Shown: positions 11,806 to 22,373 of the stretch, piece after piece
How the letters are laid out: each line of letters opens with the position of its first letter
Numbering within the stretch: the first letter of the stretch is position 1
Position numbers and translations under genes: made by a program
Notes under the pieces: generated by a model
Databases searched by the model: none
What the model was told of the DNA's origin: nothing
The model's input: only the letters and a program-made list of their open reading frames with translations
From: Centrapalus pauciflorus
Lineage: Eukaryota; Streptophyta; Magnoliopsida; Asterales; Asteraceae
Assembly: GCA_020465985.1 (NCBI GenBank)
Contig: JAANYP010007092.1
Span: forward strand, 62,001-126,000
Direction: 5' to 3'
Length of the DNA stretch: 64,000 bases

Positions 11806-12136
11806 GTTCAATTGAGTAGTACTTATTACACAGGACACCAAAATATACCACTCGTAAAATATTTTTTTTAAAATTTTTTCATAAACATGTTTTAGTTAAA
11901 ATCACAATTATTATATATCAATTTTACGCAATCATATATATGTACGTTCGCATACATTCGAATTTATGTAAGTGTACGTTCACATTTTTTAAGGAGTTGG
12001 AAGACGTGAATGTATGTGAAATTTACATATCATTTTTATGATATTAAATAAAACATTTTTACGAAAAAAAAATTTAAAAAGATTTTTTTAAATGTAATTC
12101 TGGCATGCTGCATAATAAGTGGTACTTTCTCGAACC
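11806..12136. mobile_element. MITE family E, copy 1
   Basis: The left end starts GTTCAATTGAGTAGTACTTAT and the reverse complement of the right end starts GTTCGAGAAAGTACCACTTAT. The interior folds back on itself (TCATAAACATGTTTTAGTTA versus its inverted counterpart, and ACATACATTC strings). A second copy is at 20728-21110. No target duplication was verified. Confidence 0.6.
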
Positions 12137-12139
12137 ATG

Positions 12140-12285
12140 CTAGTCCGTTGCAAGTAAAAGATATAAGTTTATACGAAGAAATATTGTTAAATGATTTTTT
12201 TAATAAAAAAAATTATTCATTTGATCAATAAAATAGAAAAGTTAAATGTATATTTTAATAATTATTTAAAGAGTCCGGAGGCTAA
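12140..12285. repeat. Dispersed repeat shared with 31064-31210
   Basis: This matches 31064-31210 in the same orientation: CATGCTAGTCCG, GTTAAATGAT, TTGATCAATAAAATA, TTAAATGTATATTTTAATAA and AAAGAGTCCGGAGGCTA. It lies at the edge of MITE family E here and next to a hAT-like repeat at the other site. The element class is not recognised. Confidence 0.7.
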
Positions 12286-12708
12286 ATAATCTTCTTTCTT
12301 TTTTTTTTTTTTTGCTTTTAATTTTCACCAAAATATTTATGAAAAATTGTTCAAAATAACAAACAACTTTTTTTTAATAACAATCTCGTAAATTTGTCCC
12401 ATATAATGGAACCGACTCTTTGTTTATTCCCGATTATAAGATTTAAGCGGTAACAATAAAAGTTAACTTGTAAAAAATGGTTATACAAAAGGTTTATTGT
12501 TTGAAATAACAATCTATTTTTTATTTAGGTTTATTATTTGAAATAATAACTTACTTTTTATTTAGATTTTATCAGGACACTCATGTATATTTTTGTCATT
12601 TAATATATTGTCTGTAATAACAACTTATTTATTTTTTATCAGTTATATATATTATCAAAAGTAAACCAAAAATTGATTTTATTCGAGACAAAATTTACAA
12701 AATCTATA

Positions 12709-13195
12709 TCTATATATATATATTATAATAAATGAGAACGATTTTTGCCACGTGTCATTATTCTAATAAGCTACTTTTTCATTTTCCCGCTTTTTTTTCC
12801 AAAAATAAAACTTAACATTAATTTAAGTAACATGTATGTCATTTAATTGATTAAATTTAAACTTTATGATTGAAATTTATTATTGTTGTTTCCTAAACCA
12901 ATTGAAACTATAATTAATAGTTATTAAAATTTATTAAGTTAAGTAACATATATATCATCTAATAACATATTAATTATAATATAATGAAAGTTTACAAGTT
13001 TATAGAATTATAATTACTATTTATATATATTTAAAAATATAAAAAATTAGAATGTCATGATAAATAATAATATCATTCTTATATACTTTTGTCATAAAAT
13101 ATAATATTTCTATATTTACCTTTTAATTTATCATATTTTATACAAACAACAATATATTAAAAAAAATCCGCGTAAATACGCGGATAATAAACTAG
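12709..13195 (+). mobile_element. Short non-autonomous Helitron
   Basis: The 3' end has the Helitron signature: a palindrome CCGCGTAAATACGCGG (13168-13183), 8 bases, then CTAG (13192-13195) followed by T. The 5' end is TC at 12709-12710 after an A, leading into TATATATATTATAATAAATG and GCCACGTGTC, a common plant Helitron start. Insertion between A and T without target duplication fits. There is no coding content. Confidence 0.75.
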
Positions 13196-13227
13196 TTATT
13201 ATATTAGAAAATAATTACATGTTATTA

Positions 13228-13984
13228 GGGTTAATATTGAAAAAACCCAACTAACTTTCATAAATTTATCGATTAAGTCATTAAACTTTATTTTCAAGTG
13301 TTTAAATCCCTAAACAATTTTTGTCTTATTCAAAAGTATATAATCTTAACTTGCTACCGGCTATGAAGGTAATCTCACCTTCTCAACTCTCTCACCACAC
13401 CATGTACAGATGCTCTAATCTTCCCCCCTCCCTTCATGTCTCCTCCAATGATTAATACAATAGTTCTCATCTCATTAGCACAGTGAGTTATTCATGATCA
13501 TCAAATCCTGTCTCTGGGCTCTCTTACACCAAGGTTCCAACCTATCTACTTATTCATCCTCTTCACTCAACTTGCTTCAGGACTAAAAGCTCTATACGTA
13601 GATGAAGATTTATGTTACTGATTTTAGCATGAAACAAGGTATGAGAGGTCAACATTAATGCATTGTATTAGTTGTCTCAAAGGGACAATCAATGTGTTAT
13701 TCGGATTTCATGTGCCCGATTTTAAAAGGTTAGTAACTTAGTATTTGAATAATTTATTTTTTGGGTGAAAAATCGTAAATAGATGGCTTCCAGCAAAAAA
13801 GTGGTTTTCCGGCGAAGAAAGTGGTTTTCCGGTGACATGACCTGCTAGTAACCGGCTAAGGAAGTCAGATATATAGTTTTAGATAAAACAAAAATTGTTT
13901 AGGGATTTAAACACTTGAAAAAAAAGTTCGGTGACTTAATCGATAAATTCATGAAAATTCATTGGGTTTTTTCAATATTAACCC
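13228..13984. mobile_element. Non-autonomous MULE, 757 bp, with 9-bp target duplication
   Basis: Terminal inverted repeats of about 115 bp start GGGTTAATATTGAAAAAACC at both ends and match closely inward (ATCGATTAAGTCA, CAAGTGTTTAAATCCCTAAA). A perfect 9-bp duplication ATGTTATTA flanks it at 13219-13227 and 13985-13993; 9 bp is typical of Mutator-like elements. The interior (about 13345-13865) is CT-rich on the left and has no long ORF. Its right end is only about 115 bp from the heat-shock element of the HSP gene, so it sits in the upstream promoter region. Confidence 0.9.
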
Positions 13985-14096
13985 ATGTTATTATAAGCAA
14001 TTCTCTGTCTTTACCAAAAGAATTCTCTCCTACCTACGAGACATAAACAGAGAGAAGAAGAAGCTACTAGACCTTCCTCCTTTTCCTCTTTCTCCA

Positions 14097-14151
14097 TTCT
14101 TCCAGAAGCTACATCCATTCAGCTTTCCTCCTTCATTTCAACCCTATAAAT
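14097..14151 (+). promoter_or_regulatory. Core promoter of HSP copy 1: heat-shock element and TATA box
   Basis: TTCTTCCAGAA (14097-14107) contains the head-to-head heat-shock factor motif TTCnnGAA. TATAAAT follows at 14145-14151, about 100 bases before the ATG at 14252. The arrangement and surrounding sequence (AAGAAGCTACTAGA, CTTTCTCCATTCTTC) are shared with the second HSP gene. Heat induction is an inference from these motifs. Confidence 0.75.
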
Positions 14152-14251
14152 CCACAATCTGAATTCTAGTTTCATCAATCATTAATTAATCGCTACTTCT
14201 GTTAATCAATTCTCTCCGATTTTGATAACCATCTCAATCGCTTTAATCAAA

Positions 14252-14743
14252 ATGGATATCGATCTGATCGGTTTCAACACTCCTTTCTTCCGCAGCCTCC
14301 ACCACATCCTTGACGCTGACGACACCACCACCACCGGCAACAAATCAAACAACACCGGACCTACTCGTGCTTACGTCCGTGATGCCAGAGCAATGGCCGC
14401 AACTCCGGCGGACGTCAAGGAATATCCGAATTCCTACGTGTTTATCGTCGACATGCCGGGAGTGAAATCCGGAGATATCAAGGTTCAGGTGGAGGAAGAT
14501 AACGTGTTGGTGATTAGCGGAGAGAGGAAGAGAGAACATGATCAGGAAGAAAAGGAAGGAGTTAAGTATGTACGGATGGAAAGGAGGATCGGAAAGTTCA
14601 TGAGGAAGTTTTCGTTGCCGGAAAATGCTAATACGGATAAGATATCGGCGATTTGTCAGGACGGAGTTCTTACAGTGACGGTGGAGAAACTGCCGCCTCC
14701 GGAGCCGAAAAAACCGAAGACGATCCAGGTTCAGGTTGCTTGA
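14252..14743 (+). CDS. Class II cytosolic small heat-shock protein, copy 1
   Basis: It encodes 163 residues starting MDIDLIGF. The start is the ATG at 14252, in the context AAAATGGAT, matching the family's usual N-terminus and the second copy. The alpha-crystallin domain covers about residues 46-147. Family features include the class II-like stretch VRDARAMAATPADVKEYPNS, a GVLTVTV strand (138-144) and a PPPEPKKPKT hinge, then a terminal IQV motif used for oligomer contacts. Small HSPs of this type are ATP-independent chaperones that hold unfolding proteins during heat stress in the cytosol. The gene is intronless, as usual. From residue 72 to the end the protein is identical to copy 2, while the first 40 residues differ clearly. 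Confidence 0.96.
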   Translation: MDIDLIGFNTPFFRSLHHILDADDTTTTGNKSNNTGPTRAYVRDARAMAATPADVKEYPNSYVFIVDMPGVKSGDIKVQVEEDNVLVISGERKREHDQEEKEGVKYVRMERRIGKFMRKFSLPENANTDKISAICQDGVLTVTVEKLPPPEPKKPKTIQVQVA

Positions 14744-15403
14744 AGAGTGGAATCGGAACATGGAATATGCGGATTTGGTACTTTTTCCATCAATTTTTCC
14801 ATAAAGAATCTTAATCTTCGTCTTTACAATATGATTGTTGTATTTGTAATGATCTGAGGTTGATTTGCCTGAGCTTTGATCTTATTATTGTCACTGTAAT
14901 TTTGAAATGAATGCTTAATTATGGGATTTCAAATGAATGCTTAAAACTTGAAAGTGTGGTTTAAAGCTAAAACTTGAAAGTGTGGTTCAAAGTTTGTTGT
15001 TATATTCTGATTCTCCATTAGAATGCTTGTTATATTTTTCATTGGTTTTATTACGAATGTCCTTTCTTTTAATGAAAGTTTTCAAGTTAATTTTTTTTTA
15101 GTGAAATTTGGACATTAAAACTTGATTATAGTTAACAATCGAGTTTTTAAAAACCATAAAATCGGGTTTTAATATTTAAATTTTACTAAATCAAAAAGAA
15201 AAAATTAATTTTAGGACTATTTATGAAAAAAATAAATGAATGGATGAAAATGTAAAAAACGCAAAATCAATCCCAAAGCGAGTTGGGATGCACACGAGCG
15301 GAACTCCTCGGGAGCGAATTGAGCTTGGGTTAAACGAGTTTGAACTCGAGTTTCCGATGTCAAACTTTAGATCATGTCGGTCATGAAGATTTTAAATTTT
15401 AGA
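14744..15403. other. 3' flank of HSP copy 1, with a GAGCTCG-type fragment
   Basis: The first 60 bases resemble the 3' flank of HSP copy 2 (GAAGAGTGGAAT, GATTTGGTACTTTTTC), so this is probably 3' UTR. A direct repeat AAAACTTGAAAGTGTGGTT occurs twice near 14942-14991. Around 15275-15360 there is a short fragment with GAGCGAATTGAGCTTGG and AACTCGAG, resembling the GCTCG-rich repeats elsewhere. Confidence 0.5.
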
Positions 15404-15673
15404 GGAAAATACTATGTTGATTCTTTAAGTTTACTAATTATAATTGGTTCAGTTTTTTAACTTTTAAAATACACTCTTACTTTTTTAACTAGGAATTCTG
15501 AACACGGTCCTTTATATATACGAAAATTGTTTAATGTTTTCATATAGTTACATTTCTCCAAATATCCATTTGAATAAATGATCATCGGTGTTCAAAATTC
15601 TTATTTAAAAGATCCTTAAAAGTTGAGGAATAAACCAGTTTTAATAGGTCAACTTAAAGGATCAACGGAGTAA
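15404..15673. mobile_element. Foldback MITE with about 90-bp inverted arms
   Basis: The left arm CTATGTTGATTCTTTAAGTTT pairs with the reverse complement of the right arm, CTCCGTTGATCCTTTAAGTTG. The pairing continues through TTTTTAACTTTTAA and AATTCTGAACACGG. The whole is about 270 bp with a short loop. No target duplication was confirmed. Confidence 0.6.
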
Positions 15674-17734
15674 TTCTTATAAATTTTAATGCTTGAAACA
15701 ATAATAAAAAATTCCTTATCTATATACTAATATGTTTGCTAATTTTATCTTTAACAATAAATTTAGTTAAAGATCTAATAATGAACTAGTTAGTTTTTTT
15801 TGTTTTTTTTCTTAGATATTTTATGGTTGTTTTTGGGAAAACATGGTAAATCAAGTCGAGCAAATATAACTTGTAAATAAAATGATACTCGAGCATAAAA
15901 CAACAAAAATTGATTGAAATAGTATGAGCCGTTAGCAAATGAGGTTATAAAGCAAATCTAATTTCATGAGTAATGTTCATATTGCAATTAGAAGTTAGTT
16001 TCATCTTAATAAAAAGATGTTAAAAAACTTCACAGGAACAAAAATTTCATATTTTTGTATGATTATATTTACTAATCTAAACGCGATAACAAAAAATGTA
16101 TACTAATCTAAACACAGGAACAAAAATTCACAAGAACAACAATTCGTCAATTCATATTTTGTATTTACTAATCTAAACACAAAAACAAATAATTCACACT
16201 TTCAACACAAATCAAATAAATAACCTTTCATGAAATTGTGGTTATATTTGTTCAAATGACAAATGAATCCTTGTTTCTTGAAATCGAATTGAACGTATGA
16301 ATGACTTAGTGACTCCTTGAAAATGAAATCGAACGACACTTGAAATTCTTGAACAAGTGAACAGAATATTAGATTAGCATTTTAGCAGCCTCAATCGTGA
16401 CAATGGCAGTGTTAATTGACGTATTGAAGTGGAAGTATGTGGAACGAATGGTCTAAACACTAGAATAGATGAACAAATCACATAGATGCCTCTTTGGCTC
16501 TTCGATTAACTCCATCTTGGGAATGATATCACATATGCTCAACAAATCAAGTTTCATTCGTCCATAATCATCATCGCCTCTTCGTCTTTCGTTTGTTTGG
16601 TTGTTTCATAACAACAATTAATCATTGAATTCGACGGGAACAACCACTATTCTAAAAGACTAAATACTAGGCCTAGATAACCACTTCTTGGATTAATGGT
16701 TGTTTATTTGCAACTTATTAGACTGAAAAGGTTCCATGGATTATTCGGTTAGTCATTTTGTAATGTTGTTTATGACTTATCTGGTTATGTAAAATATCCA
16801 GGTCAGTTAATTGAATAAGCATCAACACGACATCGTTCCACGTTCAGTCCTTCACATAATGAATGTGCGTGAAACAATCCCTCTCATTGTTATCGCCTCC
16901 GCCCCTCTGAGTCTCGTCTTGCTTCTTCCTCTGCAGAGCACCACCACCTCCCATTGTTCCACATTGATTTCCTATTTATTTCTTTCTCTTTTGCATATCC
17001 CTCGTCGAGGTTTGTAGTTTATGATTTTTTGATTTCCAAAATCAAAATCTTTTTCTAGCAATTAATGGCTCCGGCTTCTCTTGATTCATGGTTCTGCAAT
17101 GGAAATTCCGTACGAAGTTTCGTAAAATCAAGTTGTCATTCCCTTTGAAATCGATCCATGGTTCTACAATGGAAACTTTCAATCTGTTTGAGTTTAGTCA
17201 TTCTTTGTTAAGTAAAGAAATTAGTGTGATTGAATTGTTAAATAAAGAATTTGTATTTTGGTATTTCAATTATGGAGGGTGGAGTAACACATGTTATTGC
17301 TACAAAAAGTGGTGGTGATGTGTAAGAAGAAAGACACGTAGCAATGTCCATAATGAATTATTTGTAATCAATTGAATATACAAATGATTTTGAATATTAA
17401 ACTATGAAAAAATTATATGTAATTTGTATAAATTCAAAGGGCTTTCTTCATCTTTATTATTGTTTTTGAAATATTATGTTTTTAATATTTGTATATTATT
17501 TGTTTAAAGTAATTTAAAATTTTTATTCATAATGTTGATTTAATATAAAAATAATTTAATTTAATCCAGATGTAAGGTTAAAATTGTCATTTTATATTAT
17601 TCAGACTGGTAATTCAGTAAAATACAAAAACAACTAACATATATTCAAATCCTATTATAGACATCTTTACTTAATTTAGACAATCATCTAAATCTAGACA
17701 ATACTTAATTAGAATAATTAAATTATTGTTGTAC
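15674..17734. other. Intergenic DNA without a recognised gene
   Basis: The region is AT-rich. Around 16070-16200 the phrase ACTAATCTAAACAC recurs three times. Near 17090 and 17157 the phrase CCATGGTTCTACAATGGAAA occurs twice in diverged form. Open frames at 16811-17017 and 17088-17318 show no domain and look like chance. Confidence 0.5.
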
Positions 17735-18225
17735 TGTGCTCGCCCCCTCTTATGGGTCGGGTTTGTTTGGGAGTTTAAATGAGCTCATATGAAAATATGA
17801 TTTTAATTAATAAATATATAATATGTAGATTAAATAAATATTAATATATAAAAACTAAAAAAGTTTATACAATATAATTAAATTATACAAAAAAATAATT
17901 AGAAATATAATGTACATAATACACAAGCTGTGTTTGAGTCTATAAAATTATTTACGAGCCGAACTTGAGTTCGGGTCTGATACTTTTAAACGAGCGAAAC
18001 CCAAGCTTTAATAGGCTCAGGAGCTCGATTCGTTTACACCCTTAAAGGGATTGTTAATCCTTATTTGGATCATGGGTAGCTTGGGAATACGAATGGCTAA
18101 AAACCCCAAACTCGATGAAGAAACTCGAAACTCAAACTTTTCAGAATGGCTTCGAGGATTTTATCAGGTACGGGTTCGGGGATGTGGTGACCAATTCTCG
18201 CACCGCCCCAATGGTATTGATATTA
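17735..18225. repeat. Dispersed repeat, copy 2 of the 11290-11775 unit
   Basis: It matches the first copy along its length, including the AT-rich core, ACGAGCCGAACTTGAG, GCTCGATTCGTTTACACCC and the tail GGATCATGGGTAGCTTGGGA. It differs by a short insertion near 18056. It abuts MITE A at its right end. Confidence 0.7.
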
Positions 18226-18229
18226 CATA

Positions 18230-18682
18230 CATACCTCCCGAAATCAAGTGCATTCGAAGGTACCAACCTTAAAAAACTTTTTTTAAATTTTTTTCTCATA
18301 ACCATGTTTAAATTAATGTTATACACATGATATATGAATTTCACATACATTCACACTTTCTGTGTCCTTAAAAATTATGTGAATGTTCAATGCATATTTA
18401 TGTGAATGGTCATCTATGTGAATGATCATTTCACACCATGTGAAAATGGTCATTTCACACCATGTGAATGATGTGAATGACCATTCACATGTTTATTCAA
18501 AAAGTGGTGTGAAATGACCATCCACATGATCTTTTTTTACCATTCACAAGATTTATGATGTTGCTCCTTTTGAAAAAAAGTCATCTTATACATGTTTATT
18601 CAAAAAAATATATATGTGAATGATCATTCACATTAGGGTACGCTGGGTACGCTGGAATCTCATAGGTATGCTGATAAACCTG

Positions 18683-18684
<2 letters not shown>
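18230..18684 (-). mobile_element. MITE family A, copy 1, ending in a TA microsatellite
   Basis: This is homologous, in reverse orientation, to 58881-59299. Shared features are CGAAATCAAGTGC, GAAGGTACCAACCTT, repeated TGTGAATGATCATTCACA-type palindromes and an end with GGGTACGCTGG and AAACCTGAT next to (TA)n. The interior is a near-hairpin built from CATTCACATG and CATGTGAATG strings. The left end lacks the AGGTTCA terminus and seems truncated. Confidence 0.7.

Positions 18685-18753
<69 letters not shown>
18685..18753. repeat. (TA)n microsatellite, 69 bp
   Basis: Perfect TA dinucleotides, directly adjoining the end of MITE A. Confidence 0.98.
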
Positions 18754-18755
<2 letters not shown>

Positions 18756-18934
18756 TGTATTTAATCAATATTAAATTATATCGTAGAAAAAAAAATGCTA
18801 CACTAGTAAAGAAAATTCAGATTCGAAACAGTAACTCGAAACCAAATAACGATACTAAAACTCAATGTCAAATATTATTTAATAATCATTATATCATTAT
18901 TTCTCGATCATTTTAACTAAAGTTAATATATTTT

Positions 18935-19373
18935 CACTACAAAAAATCGGCTAAATCTCCACGGAATGTGTAAGCGCGCAAAAATATATTATCTTGATCA
19001 CACTTATAAATGTGTAAAATACTAAATTGTAGAACTTCGCAATTATAAATGTATAAATTAAAGAGTAATCTTCACGGATTTATATGTGTAAAAATAATAA
19101 TTTGAAATTTGTCAAAAAGATCACACTTAAAAGCGTGGAGATTTGAACATTATAAATTTAGTCAAAATTTTCACACTTAAAAATGTGAAATTGGGACAAT
19201 TTGTCCATGCTTTTAAATATGAAGTTTAAGCAATTTGTTCACATTTTTATGTGTTAAAATATAGGAATAATTTGTCACGACACATTTGTTCGCACATACT
19301 TCTATCACTATACATTTTTAAACGTGTAGATATTGTAAAATAAATGTGGACAATAGGTACATTTTTTGTAGTG
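18935..19373. mobile_element. Small CACTA-type non-autonomous element, 439 bp
   Basis: It starts CACTACAAAAAATCGG and ends TTTTTTGTAGTG, with the 3-bp duplication TTT on both sides (18932-18934 and 19374-19376), as expected of CACTA elements. Subterminal motifs such as TCACACTTAAAAATGTGA recur in both orientations, as known for transposase binding repeats. There is no coding capacity. Confidence 0.85.
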
Positions 19374-19485
19374 TTTCCTCTTAAGTCATATATAATTTAG
19401 TTATTGGTTAACCAAATTTCAGTGAAATATTTAATTTAATTTATATTTTTACATATAATATTTAATTTGCCTTTATGTATATACG

Positions 19486-19516
19486 AGTTATTGAACACCC
19501 GAGCGTTGCTGCGGGG
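19486..19516 (-). mobile_element. Helitron 3' end, reverse strand, degenerate
   Basis: On the reverse strand the imperfect hairpin CCCGCAGCAACGCTCGGG is followed by TGTTCAATAA and CTCGT, where an intact Helitron would end CTAGT. The body should extend to the right (up to about 20290), but I could not find a TC start. Confidence 0.45.
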
Positions 19517-20351
19517 TCTAAAATATTATTTACAAAAATAAATATAAAAATAAATGAATAAAAATACTTTTCAAACAATTCACATAACGAAACACAACTG
19601 AACCAGGATCAAAGAGTGAAATTGGAAAGTTGATATAGATTCAAGAAGCGAGACAAATAATACTGTTAGTTGGTTCTTATCATTGGTTTTCTAGATTTTG
19701 CAATGTTAAAGTTACAAACAATGTCTTATTAAATCGGATCGGAACCAGAATTAATTAATTAATTAATTATTCATAACCATAATTTGAAATTTGACAATGA
19801 TTAGGTTTAATCGTCAATTTAATTTGTTAGTTTTACGATTAAATCAATAAATTTATAACGGTAATGTATATAATACATCGATTAGGGTTTGTCAACGTTA
19901 TAATAGTAATGTTCAATGGTATACATGATCATATTTAATAAAAAACCTAAATACTAAATTGTTACATTTTAATTATAAAACTATTTCATTAGAATTTTGT
20001 ATTGTGCATTTGAGTAATAAAGTTTTTTTCATACAAATAAACATAACATAATAGTTTCAAAACACAACTCTAAAGATAAGTATAATTAAAATCATAATTT
20101 TAAATGTGTAATAAAATGTTGTAATAATAAATGTTAAAAGAGGACTAAACAAAAAATTATTAAAATAATAGATAACACTAATATAAGAGTGTGTTATTAA
20201 AAATTTATATTTAAAATTAAAAAAAATAAAAAACCAACCATAATTGTCATTAGCTTATTCCATTTGATAATTGTATGTATATATAATGTGCGTGCACATT
20301 TGTGTGAATGCATGTGTGTATGGGTTTGTGTGTGTGTGTGTGTGTGTATGA
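19517..20351. other. AT-rich region, probable body of the degenerate Helitron
   Basis: No ORF or element termini were seen. It contains TTAATTAATTAATTAATTA near 19750 and a (TG)n tract at 20323-20347 that abuts MITE C. Confidence 0.4.
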
Positions 20352-20566
20352 GATGGGTTCAATGAAGAATCTCCATATATCGAACAACCTCTATGCACTA
20401 CCACAAATGTATCTCAATTCCCGTGTGATTCATCATTATTTCCACGTGATGCATCAAATTTCCCGCGTGATGCATCGATTTCTACGTGATGCATTACGAT
20501 TTTCTAGCGATACATTGTGGTTCTCCAAGGTTCTTCGATGCATAGAGGTTCTCCATTGAACCCACT
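20352..20566. mobile_element. MITE family C, copy 1
   Basis: Inverted termini: GATGGGTTCAATGAAGAATCT on the left and, reverse-complemented, GAGTGGGTTCAATGGAGAACC on the right. The interior has repeated GTGATGCATC-type palindromes (20450-20515). The element is flanked by (TG)n on the left and TATG/TA repeats on the right. Confidence 0.65.
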
Positions 20567-20604
20567 CCTGTGTATGTATGTATGTATATGTATATGTGTG
20601 TGTC

Positions 20605-20727
<123 letters not shown>

Positions 20728-21110
20728 CTCTTATTATGCAGTGCAACAGAATGTTCACTTTTAAAAAAAAATCTTTTTAAAATTTTTTTCATTAAAATGT
20801 TTTAGTTAATATTATAAAGATGATATGTAAATTTTACATACATTCACGTCTCCTGACTCCTTAAAAAATGTGAACGTACAGTTACATAAATTTGAATGTA
20901 TGCGAACGTACATTTATATGATGGATGATTTCGGGCACTTAGAATGTGTGAATGTGCGTGAAATTTATATATCATCTTTGTAATGTTAATTAAAACATGT
21001 TTATGAAAAACAAAATTTTAAAAATCTCTACGCGTGGTACCTTCTGGTGTGCTGCGTAATAAATGGTACTCAATTGAGAAGACTGCGTAATAAGTGGTAC
21101 TTATTTGAAC
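20728..21110. mobile_element. MITE family E, copy 2
   Basis: It shares with 11806-12136 the ends (TTATTATGCAG, and TAATAAGTGGTACTTATTTGAAC), a central foldback around TTTTTTTCATTAAAATG and TACATACATTCACG strings. The right end carries a partial tandem copy (GCTGCGTAATAAATGGTAC then ACTGCGTAATAAGTGGTAC). It lies between two TA-rich microsatellites. Confidence 0.6.
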
Positions 21111-21120
21111 ATAAATTTAT

Positions 21121-21201
21121 ATACATACATACATACATACATACATACATACATACATACATACATACATACATACATACATACATACATACATACATAC
21201 A

Positions 21202-21273
<72 letters not shown>
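21121..21273. repeat. (CATA)n then (TA)n compound microsatellite
   Basis: About 27 CATA units (21121-21230) are followed by about 21 TA units (21231-21273), ending exactly where MITE D begins. Confidence 0.98.
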
Positions 21274-21275
<2 letters not shown>

Positions 21276-22101
21276 ATTAGGTTCACATGAGAACCCCTAT
21301 ATTTCGTGAGAACGTGAGAACCACTCTAAAATTTGTGCATACACTGTATAAAATTGTGCATTTGATACTAAAATTAAATGTTTTCGATAAATTTATGCAT
21401 TTCATGTAAAAAATGCGCATCTCATGCTATAATTTATCCATTTTATGTACGAATTGTGCATTTAAGAAAATTTGTGCATTTGATGTTCAAATTTGTGCAT
21501 TTAGTTTATAATTTAATAAATGTAATTTTTGAATGTAATTTTAGTGTTAGATTATGATATTTATTAATATTTAAGACTAATAACGATTTTAAGTAAAACT
21601 TTTAATTTTAAAATTTGTGCATTTGATGTACAAATTTGTGCATTTTGGAGTGGTTCTCACGTTCTCACGGTAACAAGGGTTCTTACCGGAACCCGAGAAC
21701 CCATTTATTTCGTGAGAACGTGAGAACCACTCTAAAATTTGTGCATCTACTTTATACAATTGTGCATTTGATACTAAAATTAAATGTTTTCGATAAATTT
21801 ATGTATTTAATGTAAAAATTTACGCATCTCATGCAAAATTTATCCATTTTATGTACGAATTATACATTCAAAAAAATTTGTGCATTTGATGTTCAAATTT
21901 GTGCATTTAGTTTATAATTTAATGAATGTAATTTTTGAATATAATTTTGGTGTTAGATTATGATATTTGTTAATATTTAAGACTAATAATGGTTTTAAGT
22001 AAAACTTTTAATTTTAAAAATTGTGCATTTGATGTACAAATTTGTGCATTTTGGAGTGGTTCTCACGTTCCCACGGTAACGAGGGTTCTTACCGGAACCC
22101 A

Positions 22102-22105
<4 letters not shown>
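21274..22105. mobile_element. Tandem dimer of MITE family D between two TA tracts
   Basis: There are two copies of about 410 bp (21274-21690 and 21691-22105). Each starts with TTTCGTGAGAACGTGAGAAC close to its left end and ends with GGAGTGGTTCTCACGTTC and AAGGGTTCTTACCGGAACCC (or a close variant). Both carry many TTTGTGCATTTGATGT-type phrases. The outer left edge is GGATTAGGTTCACATGAGAA after (TA)n and the outer right edge is CCGGAACCCAACCC before (TA)n. The middle junction has one shared terminus. Confidence 0.75.

Positions 22106-22185
<80 letters not shown>
22106..22185. repeat. (TA)n microsatellite, 80 bp
   Basis: TA dinucleotides joining MITE D to MITE C copy 2. Confidence 0.98.
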
Positions 22186-22186
<1 letters not shown>

Positions 22187-22373
22187 GGTGGGTTCAATGG
22201 AAAACCACTATGCACCTGAAAACTATGGAAACCTACGCATACCGTCCGATTTGGTGCATTTCATGAAAAACGCGGTGGCATGATCGTAAATAGGGTGATG
22301 CATCACGCGGGATTTTGATGCATCACGCGGGAAATTTGATGCATCACGCGAGATTTTGATGCATCACGCGGGG
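22186..22373. mobile_element. MITE family C, copy 2, truncated
   Basis: It starts CGGTGGGTTCAATGGAAAACC directly after (TA)n. The interior has four tandem units of TTTGATGCATCACGCGGGA type (22299-22373). The right terminus is missing where gypsy LTR sequence starts, so both were lost or joined in one deletion. Confidence 0.65.

Noticed and set aside
14345..14761. Reverse-strand frame of 138 residues over HSP copy 1 (and a similar one at 48733-49191)
   Set aside because: Antisense shadows of the conserved HSP coding sequence.
16811..17318. Two small frames proposed as genes
   Set aside because: No domain, no supporting splice or promoter features, and repeated phrases typical of non-coding DNA.
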